NCBI RefSeq assembly: GCF_000341285.1
Contig: NW_005178468.1
Coordinates: 164,051-228,050, forward strand
Reading direction: 5' to 3'
Source: Galdieria sulphuraria
Taxonomy: Eukaryota > Rhodophyta > Bangiophyceae > Galdieriales > Galdieriaceae
Length of the DNA: 64,000 bases
Shown in pieces: positions 35,059-46,895 of the stretch. A program made the translations under genes and the position numbers. The first letter of the stretch is position 1. Each line of letters starts with the position of its first letter. Below the pieces are notes generated by a model. The model had not been told where the DNA came from. It made no database searches and saw only the letters and a list, made by a program, of their open reading frames with translations.

Positions 35059-38000
35059 ATGTGGACTACTTTTTTGGATAGAAATCCTTTTGGAAAGTTA
35101 CTAGACAGAATAGCTGTGATAGTTTCTAAAAACTTTAAACTTTCAGTAAGTATTCTTTTGTAGAGTCTATTTTGTATTTCTGAGTAGTAATAGTTTCGAA
35201 ACTTGATTGCAGTCGCCCTACAAATCTTGGTTCCCCTATTATTTACGTTTTTTATTTTCGCAGCAAAGCTTAGCTATACACACAACAGCATATTTAAAAT
35301 ATATGTTTCTCCAGGTATCTGGAAAGTTCACAATGTGTCCTTTTTGTGCTAACTGGTTGTTCAGATACGGACCCGAAGAGCCATTCCATGCAAAACATCC
35401 CACGCTGTATTCCTTTTCGAACTTCACACTGCTATACGATGGCTTACGTTCCTTCCATTGGGATTGGACATAACGTTACCTCGGGTCAAACCAAAACTTT
35501 GAACGTGTCTTATTGGATTGAACAATTGGCAGTCGAGAACAATATTCCGGCGTCAGAAATAATCAGTTTTGCCAACTCTTCAGATTTGAACGAGTTCTTG
35601 TATGAAAATCAAAACACCACACAAGCAGCTTTTATATTTGAACAAGAAAATTTGGATGATATCGCCTCTGGAAATATTTCTTTTATCGTTCAATACAATC
35701 AAACGAAACAATGTGACTTTCCTTCATCTTCTTTTTGTTATTATCAAGAAGAGTATTTGATACCTAACATGATACGTGCCATGAATGAATATTTGATGAA
35801 AAACCTTACTGGGAAGAATGTGCAGCTCAACTTCTCAAGATCCATTTTTCCTCATCCTGCTATTTCAGGAGAAGTAAGGTTGTCACATTCATTTGCATTT
35901 TTTGTCATGACAGATTTATTGCCGTTTAGTTGAATGCATTTCGTGAATATGGACCTTTCTTGGTAATTATTCTTAGTTTGTCGAAAGTGTATTGTTTTCT
36001 AACTTTTCAATAGTTATTTGGAGTTTACATGTTAAACTTTGTATTTTTCTTAGGTGAATTAGTTAATGAAAAAGTGAGATGAGATTGTAAGATATGAAGT
36101 ATGATAGGTGATCTGAAATGTTTGTGTAGGAATTGAAACTTCGAGAGTCAATGAAGATGGCAGGTTTAGGTCAAGCCATGTATATGTCCACTTGGTTTGT
36201 TACTTTCTTTGTTTCAATGCTTTTAACAAGTTTTCTGTTAATTGCATTTGGTGCAGCTTTTCAGTTTGAGCTTTACTTATCCACAGCTTTTGGCAATTAC
36301 TTTTTGACTTTTTGGATTTTTTCAATGGCATTGATATGTTGGGCGTTTCTATTTTCTACTTTTACTCCCAAAAGTTCGCAAGTGAACTATGTCGGCTTCG
36401 TTTTTTTCATTGTTGGCTATCTGATTGCATCTTCATCTCCGTATGTTTATGGAACCGAATCCAGTGGAAAGCCTTATCTGAAGTCTGACTTATTCTTCTT
36501 GCGTTATCTGTTTGCTTTAATTCCTAGCACAATGTTTTATAAAGGAGTATATGATATGGCAACATATGCCATTAGTGGACATGGTCTGACATGGTCAGAA
36601 AGGTCTTCATATACGAATACGTTTCCACTCACAACTTGTTGGGTTTGGATGATTTGGACATCTATTGTAGTTATGGTTTTGGCAGTTTATTTAGACAATA
36701 TTCTTCCAAATGAGTTTGGCTCTCGTCTTCCTTGGTACTATCCATTTTCTAAATATTATTGGTTTGGAGGTAGAATTGCTGCAAAACGTAGACAACACCA
36801 AATGCAATCGAACTTGGAGTTGAATTCCTCCTTTGCACCAGTTGAAGAAAGTTCTGCAGAAATTCTATCTGAGTCATCAAAGGAACATATGCAAAGAGGA
36901 AATTTTTCATTGGGACCAGAAATAACCGTTGAGGAATCTCAGTCACTGGGACAAAGTAGCCATGATAGGGTAGCAGAAGGTGATAGACCAAGCTCAGAGC
37001 GAAATTTATCTCGTGTGTTAACTGGTGAAGGAGAGGATGAGGACGTCATTTTGGAAGAGCGTTCAATAAAGAGTGGAAGAATACGTAATACAGCAGTTGT
37101 GGTTATTAATCAACTGTACAAAGAATTTCGAACTGGATTTCGTAAGAAATTTGTAGCAGTGAATGGTTTGAGTCTTGCCATTGATGAAGGACATCTTTTC
37201 TGTCTGTTGGGACACAATGGAGCGGGTAAATATCTTCGTTATGAATAAGATATTGAGATACAATCATCTGTTAGGCAAATCAACAACTTTTAATATACTC
37301 ACTGGAGTATTGAAAGCTACTTGTGGAGATGCACTTATTTATTCACATTCTGTAGCTCATGAACAATCAGAAATCCGACGGATTATGGGCGTTTGTCCAC
37401 AGGTTTGTGAAAGTTTTTTCTATTGGAAAAGGAAAATTGAAAAGTTTGTATATGGAAAGCATGATATTTTATGGAAAAGACTGACAGGTGCAGAGCATGT
37501 AAATCTCTTTGCTACTTTGAAAGATATTCCACATTCGAAGCGTAAGGCAGAAGTGGAATATCGTTTGAATCAAGTTGGACTGTTTGAAGTTGGAACTAAA
37601 TTTGCTTCGCAGTATTCGGGTGGAATGCAAAGACGTTTATCTGTGGCAATTGCTTTGACAGGTGACCCAAAAATTGTCTTTTTAGACGAACCAACGACTG
37701 GAATGGATCCAGTTAGTCGTAGACATGCATGGGAAATGATCGAAGCTGCGAAAGCTGGTAGGGTTATTGTATTAACCACGCATTCTATGGGTATATGAAA
37801 CTTTTCCATTTTTTGTTATTCTCTGTTGACACAAGTCTTGTAGAGGAAGCCGATGTATTGGGAGACCGTATTGGTATCATGTCCAAAGGTAGATTGAGGT
37901 GTCTTGGTACACCTCTTCATCTCAAGAACAAGTTTGGCACTGGATATCGACTGGTTATTTTATGTAAAGAGGAAAATGTTGTACGCAAGTTTGTGACTCG

Positions 38001-38292
38001 GAACATTCCTGAGACGGAAGAAACAGAAATGACCAAGACGCCTTCCAATTTGATTGTACTTACCTTTGTACTGCCGCGAGGAATTTCTCAAAAACTAGCT
38101 GAATTTTTTTCTTCCTTAGAGAGACAAAAGGATGCGTTGGAAATTTCAGATTATTCCATTTCCATGAGTAGTTTGGAGGAAGTATTCTTAAAGGTCGCAT
38201 CTCAAGAGAATGTAGATGCAATTCAAAATACTGATAGTCAAAATTCTCTTTGGAATCGTATAAGGCGTTGGTTCAGGAAACCTTTGCCATAA
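35059..38292 (+). CDS. Half-size ABCA-family ABC transporter
   Basis: ATP-driven membrane exporter, often of lipids in this family. Nine exons (35059-35149, 35213-35314, 35365-35873, 35930-35962, 36014-36073, 36130-37225, 37275-37402, 37460-37790, 37844-38292) give 932 aa, typical of plant-type half ABCA proteins. One membrane span (ILVPLLFTFFIFAAKL) is followed by a large extracytoplasmic loop with several N-x-S/T sites, then five or six spans. An acidic linker precedes one nucleotide-binding domain: Walker A GHNGAGKST (split by intron 6), signature YSGGMQRRLS, Walker B IVFLDEPTTGMDP, then the H-loop TTHSM. Substrate unknown. Confidence 0.93.
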
Positions 38293-38419
38293 GAATTCTC
38301 TTGAAAAGGTATTATTGTATATATAAAGTTTGTTGATTTTATTCTTCATTGATTGGGTGCTGAAAAGAGAGAAAGAAAGAGGATTGCATATCTTTGTGGC
38401 AACTCGCTATATCATTTGA

Positions 38420-39820
38420 ATGACAAGTAATAACAACATGAAGCATGAACCACAAACAACTTGGAATAACATGGACTTTTCCAAGTCGACTTCGAAACTA
38501 ACAGAAGCCTCAAGGAACGGCGCTAATAGCAGCTTGAGTAACAACATAAACCTTCCACAGCTTATTGGAGTGAGTGAAAAAGAGAAAGTAGCGGAAACTG
38601 TCAGTTATTCTGCAACCAAAGTTATTGGTAGTGGTTCCTTTGGTGTAGTCTTTCAAGCGACGGTTGGAGAAACGGGGGAATTTGTGGCTATTAAAAAAGT
38701 TTTTCAAGACAAAAGGTTTAAGAATAGAGAACTACAAATTATGCGAATGCTTGAACACCCAAATATTGTCGAGCTAAAGCATTGTTTTTATTCAACTGGT
38801 GAGAAGGTAGGGATATATTTTCTGAAGCTTCAACTTTTTCTCAGTTTTGTTTGTTTAGCCAGAGGAAGTTTATCTCAATTTGGTTCTTGAGTACATTCCA
38901 GAAACGGTCTATAAAGTCACAAGACACTATAGTAAATTGAAACAACCGGTTCCTCTTATATATATTAAGTTATATATGTATCAGCTATTGCGAGCTCTTG
39001 CATATATTCATTCACGAGGTATTTGTCATCGTGATATAAAGCCACAGAATCTGCTTGTGGATCCACAAACTCAGGTACTGTTCAAGGACCTTGATATGGT
39101 TGACAAGTTGTTGACGGTATGATTCAACCCGTAGGTCTTAAAGTTATGTGACTTTGGCAGTGCCAAGATACTGGTAGCAAATGAACCAAACATTTCATAT
39201 ATTTGTTCTCGTTATTATCGAGCACCCGAGTTGATATTTGGAGCTACCGATTATACGACAGCCATTGATGTTTGGTCATCGGGTTGTGTGATGGGAGAAA
39301 TGTTACTTGGTCGTCCTTTATTTCCAGGAGAATCAGGAGTTGACCAACTTGTAGAAATTATTAAAGTTCTAGGGACACCCTCACGACAAGAAATCCGAGC
39401 TATGAATCAAAACTATACAGAGTTTCGATTTCCTCAGATCAAGGTAGGTTCATTCCATTATAGTTGTCCATTTTTGATACGAATCTATTTATATAGCCTT
39501 GTCCATGGGAACGTATTTTCAAGATGCATTTAAATATTCCGACAGCAATTGACCTTATTTCTAAACTTTTACAATATCTTCCGGAAAAACGAATCAAACC
39601 AATGGAAGCACTTGCACATCCATTTTTTGATGAATTACGAAAAAGTGATGCTACATTACCTAATGGAAGAGCCTTACCTCCGCTTTTTAACTTTGACAAG
39701 GATGAATTTCAACGAGCTGGAGCTTTGAATTCTCGAATACTTCCAGAAGCTATTTTTATGGAGCTTGAAGAAAGATATGGCACACAGCAAGATTCCACCT
39801 CTAATGGCTTAGCGGAGTAA
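38420..39820 (+). CDS. GSK3: Glycogen synthase kinase 3 / shaggy-like kinase
   Basis: Ser/Thr kinase of the CMGC group with many signalling roles. Four exons (38420-38806, 38859-39074, 39135-39443, 39497-39820) give 411 aa. It has the Gly loop [15 protein letters not shown] lysine, catalytic [18 protein letters not shown] and the activation Tyr223 in [23 protein letters not shown]. The priming-phosphate Arg and Lys positions around the loop look conserved. The C-terminal lobe ends HPFFDEL...[13 protein letters not shown] as in the family. The first 60 residues are Ser/Asn-rich without the mammalian Ser9 motif. Confidence 0.97.
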
Positions 39821-39845
39821 CAGCTGTCCTCACTCTCAGAAAATT

Positions 39846-40825
39846 TTAAAAGAGATTCAAAGCAGTCAAAAATGCAAAAAGAAGAAATAACAATCCACTC
39901 AGAAGGAAAAGAAACCTTTCGGATACATACCGACTAATAGCGGAACCTCCAAGTACTGCCAAGACGGTTGCCAATAAATGACCCATCGCGGCTCCTATGT
40001 GCATAAGATTACATGAATAATTGTTGTTGGTTGCAGACCTTTTGGAATCCTTGGCTCACCTAACGTTACGGCAATTGGTGGTTGGGTTGCAGAAAGGGCT
40101 ACTGTAGCAAGCATAGATTTATCTCCCCATTCTGCAGTGAAGATGATAGAAAAGACTTGTAGCGCTTGACGTAGAGCAGCACTACGAAAGTCGAGAATGC
40201 CGTATTGAAATTTTGAAGCTGAAGCATATTTGTTCTGATACAGGTCTTCTTGCCACTTGTTTGTCTCGGATGAGTTTTCGTCAACTTTAAGGAATTCACG
40301 TATATTATCGATTCCAAACCAAAACAGCAAGGCAGTTGCCACATAGTCGTCTATAGGAAGAGTATGTAGCTGGTTGGGAAACATGTGAAACAACTGTCCC
40401 AACAATACTGAAAGTATCGTCATAACAACGAGTGCCATCAAAGTTCCGAAGAATACTATTCGTTTGGAATATTTCATTGCCAATAGAGCTGCAAGAAAAA
40501 AGGTTTTATCTCCGATTTCTGAAAACAAAATGAGAGAAAAACTTGAACCGATTCCCGAATAAAGATGAAACAAGCCTGAATCTTTTAAACCCGAGAGAAA
40601 ACCAGTTTGCATCATATTTGCTTTTAACACAAAACCTCGATGTGGCTGCCTGTAGATCTTAGCTTTAGTCTTTGTCATTCGACAAGAAACTATTCTTTTG
40701 CAACACCCAGGGAAGACTCGATAGTTGAACGACGTAGAGTGAGGCAACACAAAAGACAAACAACCTTTCAAGCGACTATATTCATTGCAAACATCAAAGT
40801 TCATTCTTGTCATCCAGCAAATCAC
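39846..40825 (-). CDS. GDT1/TMEM165-family cation transporter, probably plastid
   Basis: UPF0016 proteins exchange Mn2+ or Ca2+ for protons. Exons 40060-40825 and 39846-39994 give 304 aa. The two family signatures E-x-G-D-K-[TS] are present, as FSEIGDKTFFLAAL (about residue 100) and TAEWGDKSMLATVAL (about 235), each in an inverted-repeat helix bundle. The first 75 residues are basic and acid-poor, fitting a plastid transit peptide as in PAM71/CMT1 of plants; that location is inferred. A putative span ends the protein. Confidence 0.93.
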
Positions 40826-40864
40826 AACAAACTTTACGTATCTGAATTGGCATCATTTGTGGTC

Positions 40865-41739
40865 ATGTCAAGACAAAACAGAAAAAGGAAATCAAAAAGA
40901 GTTGGCAAGGCAACTTATAATAATGCTATAGGTTATGACACTAGAGGGAGACTTTATCAAAGTGTCGAAGAGGTTTGGTATTCCCACGCCTCAAGGAAAC
41001 AAGAAGACTGGTATTCTATTGCAGAGAGTTACTGGCATAAACAAAATCCTTCCGTGGATGGTATGCTTGGAGGGTATTCGAATCTTTCTGATATCGATGT
41101 TCGTTCGAGTTTACAGTTCTTACAAGGCCTTCAACTACCTTCTACAAGGATTGCATTGGGTAAGTTATCATCAGTCGACTTTTTTTTTCGTTTGATCGAT
41201 GATTAGACGTTGGAAGTGGCATCGGACGGGTAGCCACTGAACTTTTGACGAAAATGTTCGAACAAGTGGATCTATTGGAACCTAATGTACATTTTTTGGA
41301 ACTTGCGAAACAGAATGTGAGTGATTCTCAACTGGGCCGTGTATTCCGTTGTTCTATGCAAGATTTTATTCCAGAAGTCGATAGAAAATATGACTTGATA
41401 TGGATACAATGGTGTATTATTTATTTAACTGACGAGGACCTTGTTGAATTTTTAAAGCGTTGTAAAAGTTGTTTGAGTGCGAGCGGATTAGTAAGTATCC
41501 TTGCAACTGACAAATGATTGGAAATATTCAATTTGCTTTAGATTTGCATAAAAGATAATGTGAGCAGGAAGCACTTTGTTGTTGATACAAACGATGCAAG
41601 TATTACACGAACCAGTAAGCAATATGAAGATTTGTTTAAGCAAGCTGGCCTTCATTTGGTATGTTGTCAGATACAAGAAAATTTTCCGAGACAGTTGTTT
41701 CCAGTTTTTATGTATGCGTTGGGGCTCAAGTCATTTTGA
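40865..41739 (+). CDS. NTMT1: Protein N-terminal (X-Pro-Lys) methyltransferase
   Basis: SAM-dependent enzyme that methylates the alpha-amino group of exposed X-Pro-Lys N-termini. Three exons (40865-41159, 41207-41490, 41542-41739) give 258 aa. After a Lys/Arg-rich start it has WYSIAESYW (the family's Tyr-Trp helix), the SAM loop DVGSGIGRVATELL, VDLLEPN, IWIQWCIIYLTDEDL, GLICIKDNV and the C-terminal FPRQLFPVFMYAL. Motif order matches METTL11A/NTM1. Confidence 0.93.
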
Positions 41740-41755
41740 GAAAGGCTGCATTTGG

Positions 41756-42691
41756 CTACAAATATCGAGCTGGATCTGGAACATATGCTTCTGTTGTGCG
41801 TTGGTATTCAAACATTGCACGACTATTGAAACCATCGCTCGTTAGTTGTCTCGACCAAGATGATGATTCTGACCCTTGTATTTGTGGAATATTTTGATAA
41901 GGCAATATTGAAGGATTGTAATTATGAGTCATATTGCCTTGTATCGTCTCGGCTATCCGTGGAGGAATCCTAAGACTGTTCATCATCCATTCGGAATGAT
42001 TGTTGGTGTTCGGATATGGGTGATTCCATAAGATTTGACGCTTCACTATTTGTTCATTGTTTTGTTGTGCACTTTTGACAATTGCTTGTTTCAAACGGTT
42101 GGCTTCAGCTGCAGACATGAAGATACTTGTAATCATGATGATGATGACTAGAAAGATAATAATACTCATAGCAAGCAAAAAACATCCCCAGAAGCCCATG
42201 AGTTTATATCCGTTTCCCGCAATATCTTGTACCAGTAAGACTAGATAAATTGCCAGTTCAATGCTATTCGCTAAGAATAGAACAAAAGGAGCCAACAAAC
42301 AAATTCGTATCCTCCACTTGATTATCACTATGTCTTTTGTTTCTTGTTGTCTTACAACGAGGTCAACTGTTCTCAAAATAACGACAAAGCAAAAGCCCAA
42401 AACAGAGAGACCTAAATAGCAATAGAATAAAACATGTATTGTGTGCCTTTGTTTTAAATGATAAGATAGGACACGGAATCCATCAGCGTTTTCTATTATG
42501 CTATTTATAACAACTGTACACAGAAATGGTCCCATATGAGCACACGTCCACAATACTCCTAATAGCCAAACACTTTGTAGTTCATTTCCAATTGTATTCT
42601 CTTCGTTGTCTTTCTTGAGTATCAACGAAGCCATTACAAACAATCCAGTAAACAATACATCAAGTAAATCACTGGAAATACTACAAGTCAC
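41756..42691 (-). CDS. Unknown five-span membrane protein
   Basis: Single exon, 311 aa. Hydrophobic segments lie at about residues 8-24, 40-66, 86-112, 126-152 and 160-192. The last 115 residues are soluble, Asn/Ser/Gln-rich and Tyr-containing, ending PDPARYL. The pattern of spans and a long polar tail is that of a small polytopic membrane protein, but I recognise no family signature. The stop is 16 bp from that of the convergent methyltransferase. Confidence 0.75.
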   Translation of the reverse strand: MTCSISSDLLDVLFTGLFVMASLILKKDNEENTIGNELQSVWLLGVLWTCAHMGPFLCTVVINSIIENADGFRVLSYHLKQRHTIHVLFYCYLGLSVLGFCFVVILRTVDLVVRQQETKDIVIIKWRIRICLLAPFVLFLANSIELAIYLVLLVQDIAGNGYKLMGFWGCFLLAMSIIIFLVIIIMITSIFMSAAEANRLKQAIVKSAQQNNEQIVKRQILWNHPYPNTNNHSEWMMNSLRIPPRIAETIQGNMTHNYNPSILPYQNIPQIQGSESSSWSRQLTSDGFNSRAMFEYQRTTEAYVPDPARYL

Positions 42692-42948
42692 ACGTGTCGA
42701 ACTTTGGAAAGAATAGAAATGGAGTCGTGTCTAAGGAAGAAGCGACATGAGGCGAATTGGCCTTTTGGTTGGTGGCCAAATAATGAATAGACAAGTTGTC
42801 AACGAGATCTTTCTAGCTATGGATATCTTATGAGATGGAATAGTATTGTACTTAAATAGCTCCTTTACATCCAACTTGAAATATCCTCTAGGTAGAAAGA
42901 CAAGTAGTTATTTTGGCTGCGAGGATAAAGTCATTTATAGTTAAGTTA

Positions 42949-43406
42949 TTAACTGCAAAGGTTTGAATAACCACTTCCAAACGGTTGAAACTTGTCAAGT
43001 GGATTTCTGGATGATGGTTTTCTTTCTATTAAACATATCGCACAGAATGTAAGACAAAATTGCAAGGACCCAAAAACTTCAACATACTTGAGCAACGTTT
43101 CGTATCTTACAAACCATGTCGACACCTACAAAGAAATTATTAGAATGAAAGAAACCTTATAATATACTCACAGTGGTTGAAATCTTTTCCAGTGAAAGTT
43201 CTCCGTAATCTAGGACTGTCTTGTTTACTCGTATCCAACTGCCACCCGGGAATCTACCGAAAACTCTAGCTTTCAACGTTGTTCCAGTATAAACAGGGAA
43301 AATAATTCACCTGTGTAAGATATTCTTCTATTTTATGAATGGTTAAAACTTCTGTCTTGGAGTAACAAGGTTGACATTGAGCTGTCTCAAGACGTACGAC
43401 CTGCAT
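42949..43406 (-). CDS. Small unknown gene, exon structure unresolved
   Basis: Coding potential is clear on this strand but the joins are not. A frame from an ATG at 43406 reads MQVVRLETAQCQPC and ends at a good donor (CAG|GTGAAT) near 43311. A second coding block around 43175-43275 contains VFGRFPGGSWIRVNKTVLDYG. A last exon follows acceptor TTTGTAG near 43120 in one of two frames, stopping at 42949 or nearer 43080. The middle block alternates strands like a small OB fold. Phases of exon 1 and the middle block do not match by the obvious sites. Start and end given are outer limits. Confidence 0.35.
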
Positions 43407-43470
43407 AGATAGATAGGAGCTTCAATGATAAATGAAGGTGGAATATTGGGATTTGAGGAATACTTAGCCA

Positions 43471-43878
43471 ATGGTAACGACTCGAAACGCCAAACGAGCT
43501 TCTTCAAGTGCTTGCTCAAGAAATGTGGAGAACTTAGACCCAAAAACAAACAATAGTTCAAATTTTTGTCCCTATACAAAGAGAAATGTTGTGAAAGAGC
43601 CTGTGAAACGACGAAAGAGAATAACAAGAACTCCTTTAAGCGAAAATGTTTTCATAGAAGGAGAAAGTGGCAAAATAGAAGAAAGGCGTTCAATAGATGA
43701 CGAAGAGAAAGGAACAAAGAAAGGCGGAGAGTTTGTTGAGAAGCATTTGAAGGATGCCGTACCGTTACTAGAACCTCAGTCTTTGCCTATTTGGGACCCT
43801 GTGGATAATTGGTTTGACGAAACAAAAACTTCCAACGTGAAGAAGACTTTTTCTCGAAAACAAAACTTGCTACGATAG
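43471..43878 (+). CDS. Small basic/charged protein, unknown
   Basis: Single exon, 135 aa, hydrophilic and likely disordered. The N-terminal half is rich in Arg, Lys, Ser and Asn with a nuclear-localisation-like PVKRRKRITRTPLS; the C-terminal half has LPIWDPVDNWFDE and a basic end. Cell-cycle or chromosomal proteins can look like this, but I see no motif that names it. Confidence 0.6.
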   Translation: MVTTRNAKRASSSACSRNVENLDPKTNNSSNFCPYTKRNVVKEPVKRRKRITRTPLSENVFIEGESGKIEERRSIDDEEKGTKKGGEFVEKHLKDAVPLLEPQSLPIWDPVDNWFDETKTSNVKKTFSRKQNLLR

Positions 43879-44103
43879 TGAAAGTAGATTTCTCAAGGAC
43901 TTGGAAAACTACCACAAAAGAACAGTTTTTCTAAAATTTTTGTTACTACACGAAGCCCAACAGTATAAATACAATAAAATTCTTTCATAATTGACTCTAT
44001 TGCAAGTAGAAAAGTGGAAAACGAATGCTTTCAACCAATCCCAAGGAACAGTATTGACTCTTTTTACCGTGCTAATAATAGGTCTGTACATATAAAAGCT
44101 TTA

Positions 44104-44370
44104 CTACATCTGTTCCATATCCTCTATCGTTCGCTCTGCGGGAGTCTTGAGACGCTGCCTATGTCTTTCACAAAGTTGTTTGTAGTTTTCTTGAAACACA
44201 TCAGACTTCCACCAATTTCGAGACTTCAAAGGAGAGCTCCACATGAAACGCACCAATTCACTTTGCTCGTAGCGTCTATAGATTCTATCTTTGGCTTCTT
44301 GATCCGCCTCTTCTTCTGTGGGAGCTCGTATTTTTTCTATTAGCTTGCTTATCAAGTCGAATAAAACCAT
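44104..44370 (-). CDS. Small conserved-looking helical protein (88 aa)
   Basis: Single exon. Helical, charged, with a Trp-rich centre (FMWSSPLKSRNWWKSDVF) and a C-terminal ERHRQRLKTPAERT. No signal peptide. Size and composition recall small subunits of organelle complexes, but I recognise no family. Composition and a good start support coding. Confidence 0.55.
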   Translation of the reverse strand: MVLFDLISKLIEKIRAPTEEEADQEAKDRIYRRYEQSELVRFMWSSPLKSRNWWKSDVFQENYKQLCERHRQRLKTPAERTIEDMEQM

Positions 44371-44682
44371 TCTGGGGCTTTCCTTTTGAAGGGCAAAACA
44401 AACGATAATCGATTTTGATGAATTTGAAGCACCCTCAAAATAAAAGGTTGAGGATATGTTATTATATTATCATTCATTGGCAATTTCGTATATAGTTTGA
44501 TTTTCCTATAGTTTAAGCAGTGATGGAACGTTTGTTGTTATGAGAATTACCACTTTTATCTCTTAAATAAAGTAGAAGATCTCTGTCATTGATCATTTTC
44601 TTCAAAATGCTATAAGATAAAACTTATTTTTCATTTGCGTCGTCGGGGCCAAGTGGATCGTTATACTAATCATTTATTCTTC
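44371..44682. other. Divergent upstream region of the 88-aa gene and RPL4
   Basis: About 312 bp of AT-rich DNA lying between two divergent starts, so it probably carries both promoters. I see no ORF; a frame running into RPL4 from 44635 lacks an ATG. Confidence 0.5.
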
Positions 44683-45819
44683 ATGGTTAGCGTTGCGGTT
44701 GCACGCCCACTGGTTTCCGTTTTTTCTGTGGAAGGTGAAGGAACAGAAGGTGAAGTGGCCTTACCAGCAGTATTTACTGCGCCGATACGTTCAGATGTGG
44801 TCCGTTCAGTACATACGAGAATGGCGCTCAACAAGAGACAGCCATATGCCGTTAGCACCAAAGCTGGCATGCAGTCTTCTGCAGAGTCTTGGGGCACTGG
44901 TCGTGCAGTAGCACGTATTCCAAGAGTACCTGGTGGAGGAACTCATAGAGCTGGTCAGGGAGCTTTTGGAAACATGTGTCGAGGCGGTCGTCGTTTTGCG
45001 CCAACCAAGATCTGGAGAAGATGGCACCGAAAGATCACAAAGAACGAAAAAAGATATGCAGTCGCTTCTGCACTGGCGGCAAGTGCTTTGACTTCTTTGG
45101 TAATGGCCAGAGGACATCGAATCGAACGAGTATCGGAGGTGCCACTTGTTATTGGGGATCAAGCCCAAACCATGAAAAAGACAAAGGCTGCTGTTGCGCT
45201 TCTGGAGAAGATTGGGGCATATGAAGACGTAATCAAAGTAAAGGAGAGTAAGAAATTGAGGGCAGGTAAAGGGAAGTTGAGAAATCGGAGGTACACTCAA
45301 CGGAGGGGTCCTTTGATTATCTATGAGAAAGATGAAGGAATAGTAAAGGCGTTTAGAAACTTGCCTGGAGTGGAACTTTGTCGTATGGACTCGCTTAACT
45401 TGTTACAGTTAGCTCCTGGAGGTCACTTGGGTAGATTCTGTATTTGGACAAAGTCAGCCTTTGAGAAGTTGGATGAAATATTTGGAACCTTTACCCAACC
45501 TTCACAACAAAAGAAAGACTACACGCTTCCAAAGTCAATTTTGACAAATTGTGACATCAATCGTATTATCAATTCGGATGAAGTACAATCGGTTTTGCGT
45601 CCCAAGATCATTCAAAAACGAACTTCTACTAAAAAGAAGAATCCACTGAAGAATAAGAATGAAATGTTCAAACTCAATCCTTATAGCAGAATACTCTTGA
45701 AAGAAGCACGTGAAGCAAGCAGTAAACCATCTCAGAAGAAACAGAAAAGACTGCTCCGAAGAAAGAATAAGGAAGTGAAGAAGATAGGTCAAGAATATCG
45801 CAAGAGCATTCTTTCATAA
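44683..45819 (+). CDS. RPL4: 60S ribosomal protein uL4 (L4)
   Basis: Component of the large cytosolic ribosomal subunit lining the exit tunnel. Single exon, 378 aa. Start chosen at 44683 because the product then opens [19 protein letters not shown], matching the family's ARPLISVYS start. The tunnel loop is visible in [40 protein letters not shown] (about residues 75-115), followed by [20 protein letters not shown]. The C-terminal third is the eukaryote-specific basic extension. Intron-free, as often for highly expressed genes. Confidence 0.97.
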   Translation: MVSVAVARPLVSVFSVEGEGTEGEVALPAVFTAPIRSDVVRSVHTRMALNKRQPYAVSTKAGMQSSAESWGTGRAVARIPRVPGGGTHRAGQGAFGNMCRGGRRFAPTKIWRRWHRKITKNEKRYAVASALAASALTSLVMARGHRIERVSEVPLVIGDQAQTMKKTKAAVALLEKIGAYEDVIKVKESKKLRAGKGKLRNRRYTQRRGPLIIYEKDEGIVKAFRNLPGVELCRMDSLNLLQLAPGGHLGRFCIWTKSAFEKLDEIFGTFTQPSQQKKDYTLPKSILTNCDINRIINSDEVQSVLRPKIIQKRTSTKKKNPLKNKNEMFKLNPYSRILLKEAREASSKPSQKKQKRLLRRKNKEVKKIGQEYRKSILS

Positions 45820-45860
45820 TTAAAAAGTCGAAATTCTTTTTCTTTCTGTAGCAATTCATA

Positions 45861-46824
45861 ATGCATCCTCTTGTGGGTCGATTGACTATTCATTGTACAA
45901 AAGTATCTTCACTTGTATTTCCTTTTGCAAGATTGATAAGACCTTTGTGCACTATTAGTATCGAGAAACCAAATAAAGAAGTTTATATTGAAGAACTCGA
46001 AGGTGAATACAAGGGAATAGCAGTGATAAACCTAAATAGACCAGCAAAGAAGAATGCTTTAGGAAGAGTTTTTTTGTCTGATTTAAACAACGTCATATCG
46101 CAGTTAGAATACTCATCTCCAAAAGCTGTACAAGTGGCTTTGGTTCGTTCCTGTGTCGACAATGTCTTCTGTGCGGGTGCCGATTTGAAAGAGAGAGCAG
46201 AAATGAGCGATGAAGAGACTTTGCCCTTTGTACGATATCTTCGGTCAACGTTTACTCGTTTAGAAGCTGTGCCTATGCCAACTATTGCCGTAGTCGATGG
46301 ATTTGCTCTGGGTGGTGGTACTGAGTTGGCACTTGCTTGTGATTTACGAGTGGCAGGGAAAAATGCAGTGCTGGGACTACCTGAAACGACACTTGCCATC
46401 CTACCTGGAGCAGGAGGAACTCAACGACTTCCTAGATTAGTTGGTATTGGGAAGGCAAAGGAACTTGTTTACACAGGAGCTAGATTAAAAGCAGATGAAG
46501 CAATGAAAATTGGACTTGTGGAAAGAATAGCTCAAGGCGAAGAAACTGCTTTCTCCTGTGCTCTGAGTCTAGCCAAGGATATGCTTCAAACGGGACCTGT
46601 TGCTCTTAGACTTGCTAAGCAAGCTATTCGAAATGGAAGCCAGGCAAGTCGGAACAATTCTAACGAGCTGAAGTTTGCTCAGAAATAACGTTTTATAGGT
46701 TGACCTTTTGAGAGGTCTCGAGTTCGAAGATGCTAGTTACGCAAGAGTCATACCAACTAAAGATCGTAGAGAAGCCTTGCGTGCTTTCGCTGAGAAACGT
46801 AAACCGCAATTTAAAGGAGAGTAA
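45861..46824 (+). CDS. Mitochondrial enoyl-CoA hydratase family protein (AUH-like)
   Basis: Crotonase-fold enzyme, nearest to methylglutaconyl-CoA hydratase of leucine breakdown. Exons 45861-46643 and 46699-46824 give 302 aa. The first 35 residues are basic and acid-free (mitochondrial presequence). Core motifs are [14 protein letters not shown], the oxyanion-hole [19 protein letters not shown] and [21 protein letters not shown] with the catalytic Glu. The C-terminus ends with [17 protein letters not shown]. The intron is GC-AG (CAG|GCAAGT...TATAG), required to keep frame. Substrate assignment among hydratases is tentative. Confidence 0.9.
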
Positions 46825-46895
46825 ATTATTTGTTAGTCATCAATTGATAATAAAGTATTGTTAGATTGGTCGCCTGGTTTGTTTGTTTGCCTCAT

